Positions 1 to 10,604 of a stretch of 64,000 bases of DNA are shown piece by piece (positions within the stretch are counted from its first letter, which is position 1; each line of letters starts with the position of its first letter). Below the pieces are notes generated by a model that saw only the letters and a program-made list of their open reading frames with translations, had not been told where the DNA came from and did no database searches. Origin of the DNA: Wyeomyia smithii. Lineage: Eukaryota; Arthropoda; Insecta; Diptera; Culicidae. The translations under genes and the position numbers were made by a program. The stretch covers positions 54,435,433 to 54,499,432 of the forward strand of contig NC_073694.1 of the NCBI RefSeq assembly GCF_029784165.1, in the 5' to 3' direction.

Positions 1-960
1 TTGCCGATTATATTGTTGTTTACTGGTAGTCCGTCCAGAATTCCAGCCATTTTAGTATTTTGCAGTGCCATTTATTACTAACAGCCACCACCAAATCGGG
101 TGAAACCGGCGCGAGATGACCGGTACTCTCTTGTCTTTCCTCCTTTCAGCTGCTAACACCTAGCGTCCACATGTCACTGGTGCGGTTTTGGAATCAAAAT
201 GATGGGGCGCCGGCCGCTGTCGTAAAATTAACACCAACAAAAAGATGCATATTTGCAAGGTTTTTTCCGCCAGCAGCAGCTCTTTGTAAAACAGAAAATT
301 CAATTAGCCGCTTCTCTATTCCACAATTTCGAGGCACCAAAAGGGGCCACTTGCCGAATATATCCTTGTTTTTGGTTTGTCCGTCCAGAATTCTTTACAG
401 ATAGCGTCCGTGTGTAGCCGGTACGGTTTAGTAATGAAACTGATGGGGTGAAATGTTCGAACGACACGTTTTATACCAAGGCTTCGTCAGATAATTAGAA
501 AGAAGGAGGGGCTACATAGATGATGAAATGGTAGAGACAAATGTTTCTTGAAAGCTGCGCCGGCCGCTGTCGTAATATTAACACCAACACAAACATGCAT
601 TTTTGCAAGGTTTTTTCCGCTAGCAGCAGCATTTGGTAAAACAGAAAATTCAATTAGCCGCTTCTGTACCAAAATTTCGAGGCACCAAAAGGTGCCAGTT
701 GCCGATTATATTGTTGTTTACTGGTAGTCCGTCCAGAATTCCAGCCATTTTAGTATTTTGCAGTGCCATTTATTACTAACAGCCACCAGCATAACGAGTG
801 AAACCGGCACGAGATGACCGGTACTCTCTTGTCTTTCCATGTCACTGGTGCAGTTTTGGAATCAAAATGATGGGGCGCCGGCCGCTGTCGTAAAATTAAC
901 ACCAACAAAAAGATGCATATTTGCAAGGTTTTTTCCGCTACCAGCAGCATTAACATCGGA
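1..960. repeat. Degenerate tandem repeat of several hundred bases
   Basis: The block from 1 to about 140 recurs almost exactly at 699-838, and 170-270 recurs at 839-938. A third, more diverged copy of the segment around 217-313 lies at 557-665. The second full copy lacks about 30 bases (141-170) that the first has. Short open frames here are by-products of the repeat and show no protein signature. It may be part of a longer satellite-like array or of an unknown transposon that continues left of the window. Confidence 0.8.
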
Positions 961-1430
961 AACAGAAAGTGACAACAACAATAACAACAAAGTTAGATCG
1001 ATTGTATCCGTTAGTGTCGACTGTGCTGGGAAGAGAGGTAGTGATTGGCTGCGCGGTATGATTTAGACAATCGATATTGATTACCAATTTTTCAATAGTG
1101 TATCTCAAAAAATAGTTTGTTTTTGTTACATTAATTCAACCGTAAAAGAATTTCTGATCGATTGATGCCAAAACCTCGAAAACCTGATTATAGATGACTG
1201 CAAAATAAGCGCTCAAAACCTGACCACTTTTCCCCAGTTTTCCCCGGTTGAATTACTAGATTTTCAAATTCAGGGGCCTAACTTTGATATAGACGTTAGT
1301 CAACGTCAAAAAATGGAGCTCATATTCATAGCACTCCTGTCAATTTCTATCCATTTACGTAAATGCAGAGTATTCTAATGATGAAGTTATAGGAATTATA
1401 TCCAACGGTAAGTTTCCTGAAGTCAGTAGA

Positions 1431-2046
1431 GGGGACGGGACACGAGGCATATGGACGCTAGGCATATGAATTTTAGGCATAGTATGCTAGGCATACAGAC
1501 GCGAGGCATAATGGATGTGAGGCATAACGGATACGAGGCATACTGCCAAAAGGCATAACGGACGCGAGGCCGAATGGACACTAAGCCGAATGGACGCGAG
1601 GCCGAATGGACGCGAGGCCGAATGGACGCGAGGCCGAATGGACGCGAGGCCGAATGGACGCGAGGCCGAATGGACGCGAGGCCGAATGGACGCGAGGCCG
1701 AATGGACGCGAGGCCGAATGGACGCGAGGCCGAATGGACGCGAGGCCAAATGGACGCGAGGCCAAATGGACGCAAGGCCGAATGGACGCAAGGCCGAATG
1801 GACGCAAATGACACTTTGAAGCGAAATACATGTTATTGAATGCTGTGATGAAAATGGCGATAATAACATATTCCGCATCACTTCCTCTTGACCTTGTGTC
1901 CTTTCGGCCTTGTATCCATTCGGCCTCGCGTCCATTCGGCCTCGCGTCCATATGCCTCGTGTCCGTATGCCTGCTGTCCATTATGCCAAGCGTACTATGC
2001 CTCGCGTCCGTATGCCTCGCGTCTGTATGCTTAACGGGGTGTCATC
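1431..2046. mobile_element. Foldback-type element with opposing minisatellite arms
   Basis: The left arm (about 1436-1806) is a head-to-tail array of a 16-bp unit, gccgaatggacgcgag. The right arm (about 1898-2035) is the same family in reverse complement. A non-repetitive centre of about 90 bp separates them. In both arms the outer units are of a gcata type and the inner units of a gccgaatgg type, so unit order mirrors around the centre. The element is bounded by perfect 9-bp direct repeats GTCAGTAGA at 1422-1430 and 2047-2055, which read as a target-site duplication. Long inverted repeats built of tandem units and 9-bp duplications are typical of Foldback elements and of some Mutator-like elements. 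No transposase is inside, so it is non-autonomous. The many open frames across it are repeat artefacts. Confidence 0.82.
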
Positions 2047-2059
2047 GTCAGTAGATGTT

Positions 2060-4310
2060 ACTGTTCGTTTGTCACTCTCAACGGTAGATCGGTTTGTGTG
2101 TCGAAAATCTCGGTGGTTTCAGACTGCTACGATAACCCAAATAATTACAAATATTTCAAAACTTTAATTCAACCTGAATGGTATGAGAGAACACGTGAAA
2201 TACGGAATGTTTAGTTTTTTATTAGTGAAACAAAAATTAGGCAAAATATTGTGCTGATGAGAATGCTACATTTGGTAGAATGATTTTCGAGAAAGTATTA
2301 CTTTCGAGGTTAGTAAGTTATTTTGATCTTCGCACGTCAGTTTTTTATTCAATTCACTTGCGACATGTCTGTGCTTTTTTTATTTGTTTAGATTAAAATT
2401 TCAAAGAATCCGATAGAGCTTCCCAATCTCCTACGAAGCGTACGTTGTATGCCATGCAAAACAACGATAAAACAAAGAGCGAATGTTGTCAGAGAATGAT
2501 ATAATCAGGAAAATATATTTGAATACCTTAAACAGGAGATAGTTGAATGTAACTAATATAGACTGCAAATCAAATAAAGAGGATGACCCAGACATACCAA
2601 TTTTGATGAAACAATTCTACGCTATATTTTACATGTTCTATTTGATAACAAATGAATTAAATAGTAGAATTACAGTTGCACAATCAATATAAAAAACCGA
2701 AACCCATTTCATCCACCAAATTTGCTCAGCCAAAAACAGCTGACTCAACAATACGAAATGGTTAAGTACCAGTTTACTTGTTTTTACTTGTAGGACACGT
2801 CCGCAGCATGTTAAGTAGTCATTGGATCGTTTTTTTTCTTGTGTTGTTGCTTATGTACTTTGTTATGTGTTATATTGTCTAATTTGTGCTATTATTGTTT
2901 ACCAACGGATTCCCTCCAGGCAGAAATCGATCAATCGAGCAGCCTCCCTTTCTCGCGCAGTGAAAACTATCGTAAAATCTCCGTTAATTCATCTTACTTA
3001 CCCATAAATTTGAGTTCATTTGCTGGCTCGATCGTGAGCAGCTGCGCTGGTTTATTGGCCATGCTTCCTTCTATTACCGCTATTTCCCAAAATTGTAACT
3101 TTCACTATCCACAACTTAGAACGATCTTCCACCCGGGAGAAGTAAATAACCTTACACAACAAAAAAATAAAGGAAAGCGTATTCGAAAAAAAAAATCCCT
3201 CCTGCAAGAACGCAGTTATTTCCCGCTGCTTCTTATTCCTCCTTTGGTGCCTTTTCGCGTTTTCGACTCGCTGCTTCCTATAATCAATCCCACGGGACTC
3301 CCGTTCCCGTTCGATGGGTTTTCTCACTGAACACGGACGAAAAATTCTTTTTTAATCAAATGGATCGATAAAATTCACGACCCCAGTCAAGCACTAATAC
3401 GCACACTTAAAACCACTCTTCTTTCTTTTTGCACGTGAAAATTCTATACTGGCTGCCTTTCTAGCTTTCTTCCGACTTCAGTCGCAAACTCCGGCAGGGA
3501 CGACACAGGGTAATATGACACCTTTTCGGTGCGAAGTATTACGAATCACGCAGAACGAATTTCGGTCGCAAATAAACAGTTCGCGAGGGCCAGTAATCCG
3601 CAGTCGCGATCTTTTACCGTATATTCCGTGATGCGGCTCTTGACAGCTCCAAGAAAAAATCAATTTTCACGCCCCGGTTCTGCTTTCGTCACTCATACAA
3701 TATATCTCGCTCCACGGTTGCTATTGCTGCTTTTTTCTTCGTCGTTTTTTGACTTTTGTTGAAGGCAGCGTTGCGGTTAGGAACAACGCAATTTTCGCCC
3801 GCTGACTTGCGATGATGTCGTTGATGCTGAAGCGACAAGGTTACACAATTTGGATAGGTCGACGTAATCGTAGAACGCTATCTTTTTCACTCTCACTTGT
3901 GAATCATCACTCTCTTTCGCATTTGTGTAGCTTTCCTACAGTATTGATAAACTTGGGTTTTGTTTTTTTCGCCTGATCGTTTTATCTGGTGCGTGTTGCC
4001 AGAGTCGATGTTTTTATACCGAGGGACTTTCCAATAAACTGAAAAGAACGTTCGCCGCAAAAGGGGCAATGAAACATCTACGCTACAAATCTTGTTCTGA
4101 GTGAATGCAAAATATGCAATAAAATATGAGTGTCAACTTATCCCAAGGTTGTTGAAATACAACAGCATTTATTTAATTTAATACAGATACATGGCTGATT
4201 TTAAATTGTGTGATATCACTGGTCGGCAAAACGAAAAAAAAATGCGCTAAAGCTAAAAAAAGTTGCCCTAAAAAGATTATTTCTTGCTGTCTAACCACTT
4301 CTGTAATGTC
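2060..4310. other. Intergenic stretch without recognisable features
   Basis: Short open frames occur on both strands (for example 2839-3330) but none has a recognisable domain, codon bias or splice context. The sequence is AT-rich with pyrimidine-rich runs. I see no transposon ends here. Confidence 0.5.
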
Positions 4311-4321
4311 CTTTTCGTTTT

Positions 4322-4723
4322 CGCGGTGTAGCTACACTCGGACTATTCTTTTGACGCCGTAAATGTTTAATTTCACTTTCCGGACTACACTTTTTCTGTC
4401 TTTGACTACACTTTTTCTGTCCCGGGCTACACCCAAAAAAAGCAGAGTGTACTGTAGGAAGTTACTAACACATTCACACGTATGTGTCAAAACTGGTTCG
4501 TTTTGGTTCTCGTTCCACGTGGTAATGTCAGGTAAATTTTTTTTCTGCACATTTGCGAGATGGACATATGAAATGGAAACGAGACAAAATAACGATGGCG
4601 ATGTTGACCAGAACAAAATAATTTTATAGCTATCCCTATTATTACGCATACGAATGCAGCTACACTGAAAATGTTTTATTTCAAGCCGCAAAGTGTAGAC
4701 CAGAAAAGTGTAGCTACACCGCG
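4322..4723. mobile_element. MITE of about 400 bp
   Basis: Terminal inverted repeats CGCGGTGTAGCTACAC lie at 4322-4337 and, reverse-complemented, at 4708-4723. The left interior has repeated 'ctacactttttctgtc' blocks at about 4384-4425. No clear target duplication is visible. The open frame 4332-4739 on the minus strand is a by-product. A degraded relative with 'ggactacacc' blocks lies at about 6150-6240. Confidence 0.7.
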
Positions 4724-5312
4724 TAAATGAATTCGACATAAATGTTGGTTCCCACAGTATATGCGGAAGTGCGTCAAAATGCCGCTGAGAATTTGATTAC
4801 CGGGCTCGGTACTTCTAGATTTGCTTATGTTATATCTTTAAAGAATGAGTTATAGAACTTATAGAAATAACGTCTATTCTTGTCAAAGGCTAATATCAGA
4901 GTGAACAAATTATTTGCTTCTTCTAGCGACACAAAAATTTACAGGAATGGTCAAAAGGCTATAATCCTTTTGTTCGGATAGAATCGAACCACTTTTTTGC
5001 AGCAGTGTTGATTTCCACAGCTCAAACTAGAAGAGAATTTATTTACAGAAGTTTGACCATTAGTATTATTTTTAGTTTCCGTTTTAAATATTTTTTAAAG
5101 CTTACAATAAATAGTTTCGCCTATATTTTCCTTCTTGCACGCCACAAGTTCCTCTACCAATTTGCGATCTTCCAAATTGCCTATCTCAGCGCACTGTATT
5201 TGCCTGCTATTCGAATCCTGTTATAGTGCACTAATTTATCACTGGTTTTTATTTCAATTATTTCGGTTTACTAACGATCGTTTGTGTTTTTATTTTAATC
5301 TCTTCTTTTCAG

Positions 5313-5344
5313 ATTACATACAACAGGTGCTGCGGTCGCTGTGG
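5313..5344 (+). other. Possible orphan micro-exon
   Basis: A strong acceptor-like site (polypyrimidine run ending tcttttcag at 5304-5312) is followed 32 bases later by a consensus-like donor gtaagt at 5345-5350. The flanks 4740-5880 otherwise show no gene. It could be a 5' untranslated or micro-exon of a gene lying mostly outside the window, or chance. I cannot assign a partner exon. Confidence 0.25.
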
Positions 5345-5884
5345 GTAAGTACACGCGTTTGTTATTATGTGTCTTCTAATATTTTCTTTTTACTTAGAGG
5401 TGAATAAATCTTCGACTACTATTAACTATGTCTTCCGAACTACTTCTGCTTTGCAAACTAAAATGTTTTTATTTTAATTTGCACTAATAATTCACAATAT
5501 AAATTTGGAAATCTTTAAACTTTCTCACTCACTAATGAAAACTGGTTGTTTATCTTCCTCCCTCTTGTTCAAATCTCGCTGTCAGGCAGCTGCCAATCTA
5601 GAGGGTACATTCCGTCTTGCCGTCGGCGCTTACACCGTCGGGCCGCACTGTGGGCGCAACACCTTTTCTTTTTCCAGATTCGAGCTCTAGAGTAAAACCT
5701 GTGTTTACCAGTTTATCATTATCAATTCAGCTTTTTACGCATCATAACGGCGGGCGCTAAAATGCGTGTTTGTCATATGCGAATCTCATTTGCACTCGCT
5801 GTCAGCTGCCAGATAGAGGTGTATGAAAAATGACGGTTTTGAAAGTTTGAATACGCTTTTGAAGTTTGTTCAGAAAATGAAAAT

Positions 5885-6105
5885 ACAAGATATTTTTTCC
5901 TGAATCAATTTTTAATCATTGAGAACCTATATGACATATGAGCAAGGAGCACACCCCCTTTGTGTTGTAACGAGCTCGATTTTTTTCAAAAAGAACGTAC
6001 GAGGCATGCACCTGGTCCATCTCGTCCTAGATCTTGGCAATAAGCTTCTTCAATTCGTCACCAAAACGGTGCTCTGCAACCGTAGGATGTTTATTTGGGT
6101 CAACA
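5885..6105 (-). pseudogene. Mariner relic, C-terminal transposase and 3' end
   Basis: Read on the minus strand, this segment gives the end of a mariner-type transposase (a frame like ...LKKLIAKI..DEM... followed by YNTKGVCSLL) and then a 3' non-coding part. The 3' part closely matches the end of the mariner relic at about 39460-39600: both share caacacaaagggggtgtgct and then ggttctcaat. The upstream transposase is missing and the frame contains stops. It is a truncated, dead copy of the same family. Confidence 0.65.
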
Positions 6106-6149
6106 AACAATTTTTATTTGCACAAATCTATGTCGAATTCTTTTCTGTG

Positions 6150-6245
6150 GTGCAGCTACACGAGGCCCTCTAGGTGATTTTTAAAATTCCGGACTACACC
6201 AAAACTACAAAACTACATATTTTTTGTCCCAGATTATATCAATAA
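6150..6245. repeat. Degraded relative of the 4322-4723 MITE
   Basis: It contains gtgcagctacac and the 'ccggactacacc' block shared with the MITE at 4322-4723, with loss of the second terminus. It is short and diverged. Confidence 0.35.
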
Positions 6246-6387
6246 TGAAATATGAAGGTCAATCGACCGGGAAGGCATTGATTTGTTTTAACAACAATAA
6301 TAATTCTTTACTTGTTGGAATGGAATTTGATGGCAATAATGAAATAAGAAGGTCAGAAAAAGTGAGGGCAACGTAGTTCATTCTTTG

Positions 6388-6507
6388 AAGGCCCAAATAC
6401 AACTGATACTTTGCGGCTGCGTTTGCGGTAATTTGACAGTAAGTCCATACATATTCTGTCAAATTAACGTCAATGCAAAGCAAACGAATTCATTGTATTC
6501 GGGCCTT
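6388..6507. mobile_element. 120-bp MITE with AAGGCCC termini
   Basis: Inverted ends aaggcccaaatacaa (6388-6402) and ttgtattcgggcctt (6493-6507) match except for one inserted base. The interior (gctgcgtttgcggtaatttgacag) recurs in a diverged copy at 41868-41965. No coding capacity. Confidence 0.7.
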
Positions 6508-6509
6508 AA

Positions 6510-7590
6510 CTCTTTTATCCATGTGTGGTTCTCCGTGGTCTGTTGGTGAACCCCTCCGACTCCCTGTTAGTGACCACGAGGCCCCTAAGTAGTAATTCCA
6601 AGATCTTTGCAACCTCACACCAATAATGATGAGAATTTTTCTTTTTTCAATTCAGTTTCAGTCGAGTCTTAACAAAATTCCTTACGAAACTGTCAAAGAG
6701 TTTTTTACCATACTTAAGCAGTCTTCTTCGAGTATGTATGTAAAAACATTCTGAAATTATCAGAGCTTTTCTGCTGCCCGTTTTGGATCAACTTCTCGTA
6801 ATCTTTTTATTTGCCATGTCTGTTTTTTTTTCAACTTCTGCTCTCTATCTAAGTATGTACAAAAATGGCATTGGGATGCTTTTGCAATGTTAATTGTTAC
6901 CCTAGGATACAATTGTACGTCAGAAGTTTGTCTTATCTGCACGCACTTTATGCCTTGTTCAGACTACGTCGCATATCACCTGATATCGCCAGATGATATC
7001 GGATATCACCTCGGGTGTTTACACAACAGCAAGCTGATATGATTTGACATTTGCTTTGTCAATTGGAAAGAGAAGAAAACAAAAACAGGTCAAAGCAAAA
7101 ACAAGACAACAAGAACAATGCAATTAGAGTAGAGTAGAGATGTCAGCTAGTTGGCTCGCACCAACGCGAACTCTCATATGCAATAGGGGATTTTAAATTG
7201 AAAACAACCTGCTTTTTCTTATACTAATCGATGACCCCCCTTTCAGTAACCACTACGTATTTTTTCTAAAATCTCTGCGATTTTTCTTTGATTTATAAAT
7301 TGAAAATTTTTTTTAAATTTTCACTAACTGGCAAGTAGTGCACAGAGTGACACTTCTACTGCTAGAAAATATAACCCTGATAGGGCACAAAATGACATTT
7401 CTGCTGCTAGCTTTTGGGAAATATAACCCTGTGTTATGACAGGGATTCCAAATGTGAAGACATGTTCCAATTTCGCAGACATTAGAGCTCGTGTGAAGAA
7501 GTGGAAGCCTAATAGTCGGTTAATTACACGCACCCGATTTGATGTTTTCACTGAAATTTTTGCTAACTTTCAATGGGGAGCATGTTTACA
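6510..7590. other. Intergenic, no gene seen
   Basis: It contains a small cluster of gatatc-containing palindromic motifs at about 6970-7010 and a short internal duplication around 7340-7435 (both copies carry 'tgctgctag' or similar followed by aaatataaccctg). No gene or complete transposon is recognised. Confidence 0.4.
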
Positions 7591-7595
7591 GATTT

Positions 7596-8627
7596 CTCGA
7601 CTACTTTGTGATAAGGTCGTAAGTCCAAACGTAAACAAAACGTGTAATCGCGTTTTTGATGCGACCAAGAGGGCGAAGGATCCTCTCTTTATACGTTTCT
7701 TGGAACAGAAACGGGTCGACCAAAATTTTCCTTAGCACAGGAAAACCGCTTTTACTAGTTAGAGTTCGGGATGTGATCCACAGGAAAACAAGTGAGTCTC
7801 AATCTTAAACTGATACTGAATTTTATACTCAAAAAACTTAGCTTATATAGTAAAAAAGTTATACAAATTCACATTTTAGGGAGTAAAATTACAACTACTA
7901 CTTTAAGGCTAGCTGAAGAATTTCACATTCGTATATCTTATAAAATCATTTTCTAAACCTAGCCTTAGTTTGATGAACAGAGATAGAAATATAGTTTTAC
8001 AAAACATTCAGTAACTTATCGTATTCCTATCATTGATACAATTCTTTTCCTCCAATACAGAGATATAAATTTAAATGCATTGCGTTGGTAGCATTCTCTA
8101 ACACACTCTTTGAACAGATTTTCCTTAACTCTAAGCAACCTGATAAGGACAGAAAATATCTTTGACTCTAATCTTAGCATTTCAGACCTACTGATAGAAC
8201 GCGTTGTTTACTCGAGACGCGAGCTTTGTTCCTTATATCAAATATAGTGCAGCGATATGTCCCCCGCGCAGGATAAGCCATACACCACGTGTATCTCACA
8301 TACTAGTAAAAACAGACTTTTTCCAATCTACGCGTGGGCGTGTACAAAATCACGCTATGCAAGAAGGCGTGGAAAATACGAAAGGGCCGGAAAAGGACAA
8401 AATCCCTTTTTGCCTTATCCCTTTTATTCCAATTTCGTTTTCATTTGACATGGACCTACTCCTAGTCACATGCCTGCATTAACTCTAACACGATGAAAAA
8501 GGTATCAATTCGTGAGGACGCTACAAAACGAGCGAGAGATGATTTACGCTTGTGAAGTACAAGGGATATAAGTCTCACTTGTTTTATTTACGTTTAGACA
8601 TACGACCTTATCACAAAGTAGTCGAGA
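7596..8627. mobile_element. 1-kb element with 40-bp terminal inverted repeats
   Basis: About 40 bases at 7596-7635 (starting ctcgactactttgtgataag) recur in reverse complement at 8587-8627 with two or three mismatches. A second, weaker pair (gaaaacaagtgag near 7780 and ctcacttgtttt near 8576) lies inside. No transposase frame is recognised, so it is a non-autonomous DNA transposon. Its target duplication is not clear. Confidence 0.6.
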
Positions 8628-8884
8628 TTTCTCGGCTTATTAAACACGTTTCATGATATGTCCTTTACACCATTTCCAGAATCTAATCCAGCTTTTTAAA
8701 TAAAAACCACGTTGGGAATAGTTACTTCTGCTGAACCATTAAACAAATGAATGATTAATGAATCAATCAAGAAAATCGATGAAAGTAGATAGACCCTTTT
8801 GACATGTTGCTCTACAGTTGTTAAAATTCGAAATCGATTTTTTTAAATAGTTCTACTGTTTAAATTAAAGAAAAGTCAGTGGAA

Positions 8885-9060
8885 TATGTATATTTCTTGT
8901 TTAGCGATAGAACGTGAAAAACGTGTGAAAATGAATAAATCCTTTATTGTACCTGATTGCAATACCTTTCAATGTGTTACCTTTATTGTTCGTTTGGCTC
9001 GGATTATGACATTTTCGTTTGGCGTTCTTCGCATATCTCTAGTTTCGAGTGTTGCTAGTT
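8885..9060. repeat. Dispersed repeat, copy 1
   Basis: About 150 bases here match 23555-23712 at high identity (shared core gcaatacctttcaatgtgttacctt). The family is not recognised. This copy is interrupted by the short LINE-tail insertion at 9073 and the other by the inverted-repeat element at 23716. Confidence 0.65.
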
Positions 9061-9072
9061 TTAACGAGCCAT

Positions 9073-9132
9073 TACCACAAAGATCAAAACAATGGTCGCA
9101 GTGGTCCAAATCTTACAAAAAAAAAAAAAAAA
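9073..9132 (+). mobile_element. Extremely 5'-truncated LINE tail insertion
   Basis: The sequence taccacaaagatc...caaatcttac plus an A-tail matches the extreme 3' end of the LINE at 44745-46662. It is flanked by perfect 10-bp direct repeats AACGAGCCAT at 9063-9072 and 9133-9142, the signature of target-primed insertion. Only about 48 bases of LINE are present before the A-run. A second copy at 24807 starts at the same LINE position. Confidence 0.8.
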
Positions 9133-9143
9133 AACGAGCCATA

Positions 9144-9954
9144 CACTCAGAAAAAATAACTATTGAGTTCCATAAGAACCCCTTATGATTTTGCTCCACA
9201 AGGATCCCTTATAAAAGTCATAAGCTTGTCTTATGAATTGGAGGGGAAATTTTACTCTCGAGCACTAACGATTTTTATAAGTCATACTTATAAAATTTAT
9301 TGGTCGTATGTATGCATGTTATAAGAATAGACATATCAAAATCATAGCTTTTCAATGTGAATTTTTTAATGACTACCATGAAATTTATCATACTTTGTTG
9401 TCATGTTTTGTTAGAAAAAAAAAAACAACTTCTTCATTCTAGTTCTTTACTCGCAAATATATAATAACGAGTGCAAGTTAATGTATAAGATTACGTCAGT
9501 TAACACTTTGAGGTTTTGCCATTCGGGAAACAAATTCGCCTTTGATTCTTCTTGCCGAATTCGTCAGTGTTGTCCTCTTCAACGATCACAAGAATTATTA
9601 GTTGCTAGAATAAACATAGATGACATGATGTAACAGTAGGATTTGTAGAGAGGTACTTACAGTTTTTTGCTCCAATTTTCAACCCAGTTTCTGCATAATT
9701 ATTTATCCACCGTAATGCTGGTCTGCCATTTTGCAGATTTTATAAGATATGCATATAGAATTTTCACAATGTTAACGTTTATAAAAATCATAGGCTACGC
9801 GTATGGGATGCACATGACGTTTATATGAAAATCTTAAGATATACTTAAGAAATTTGTAAGCTTGATATGTAATGCATAAGTGTTTAATGAAATCAACATC
9901 ATACTTGTTCATAAGTTGTAACTTATGGAATTCTTAAGTGTTTTTCTCTCAGTG
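9144..9954. mobile_element. 0.8-kb MITE with TA target duplication
   Basis: Termini cactcagaaaaaataact at 9144 and the reverse complement of ttcttaagtgtttttctctcagtg ending at 9954 match over about 34 bases, including the shared ttccataag motif. TA dinucleotides flank both ends (9142-9143 and 9955-9956), as in Tc1/mariner-class insertions. Many internal 'cttataa' and 'cataag' motifs repeat. It is inserted at the edge of the target duplication of the LINE tail at 9073, so it is probably younger than that. No transposase is present. Confidence 0.72.
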
Positions 9955-10604
9955 TAGAGATAAGTGACTTTTTACCTACGCACACTAGTAAACGTGTAAA
10001 CCCGTGTAAAGTTGCTTTTGTTTCTTCCAACCTGTAAATCATCGCATCTCGTTGCTTCGACTTTTATCACTTTTGCACCATTTTTGGTCGATTATATTTA
10101 GCGCCTCCTTCCGAATTCTGATCACGAATGAGAAAATTTATTCAGAAACAAGTTTAAAACATATAATGAGTGTTCAACAGAATATTTATCCAGCTGCTGA
10201 AAACATAGCATTGCAAACAAAACAGCTATTTATAAATATTTTCTCCAACTAGTGGCACTAACACATTCGTACGTAAAAAGGTCTATTTCGGGTTGGAAAA
10301 CATGTGAAGACATTTTTTCTCGGATCGTGAAAATATTTAAAAAAAAGACCTGGCATCCTTGCGTTGCTTTGGCAACGCTGATTGCAGTACTAGTGCATAT
10401 TTTGAAAAGAAGACAAAAAGCAGAAGCAAGCGTGAATGTTTCTAGTACTACATTTATTCCAACGACGACGGTTAGAAATAAAATCTGTGCTATTTTGTTA
10501 TTAAAAAGTTTGTATTTCCTAGTTGAATATTCACTGTTAAACGATTTAAACTTGAAAAAGAAACATAGCAAAAGTGTGTGAAATGCAAATACATCTTCAG
10601 CATA

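Noticed and set aside
1436..1806. CRISPR-like regular repeats
   Set aside because: Units are contiguous without spacers and lie in a eukaryotic transposon; it is a minisatellite arm.
1574..1839. Several overlapping open frames giving repeated MDARPNGREAEW-like peptides on both strands
   Set aside because: They are the 16-bp minisatellite read in different frames (unit not divisible by three, so all frames cycle); no coding evidence.
2839..3330. 163-residue open frame
   Set aside because: Low-complexity composition, no domain, poor start context, antisense frames of similar length.
10252..10581. 109-residue open frame upstream of Spindly
   Set aside because: No domain, overlapped by an equally long antisense frame, not joined to the gene by good splice sites.
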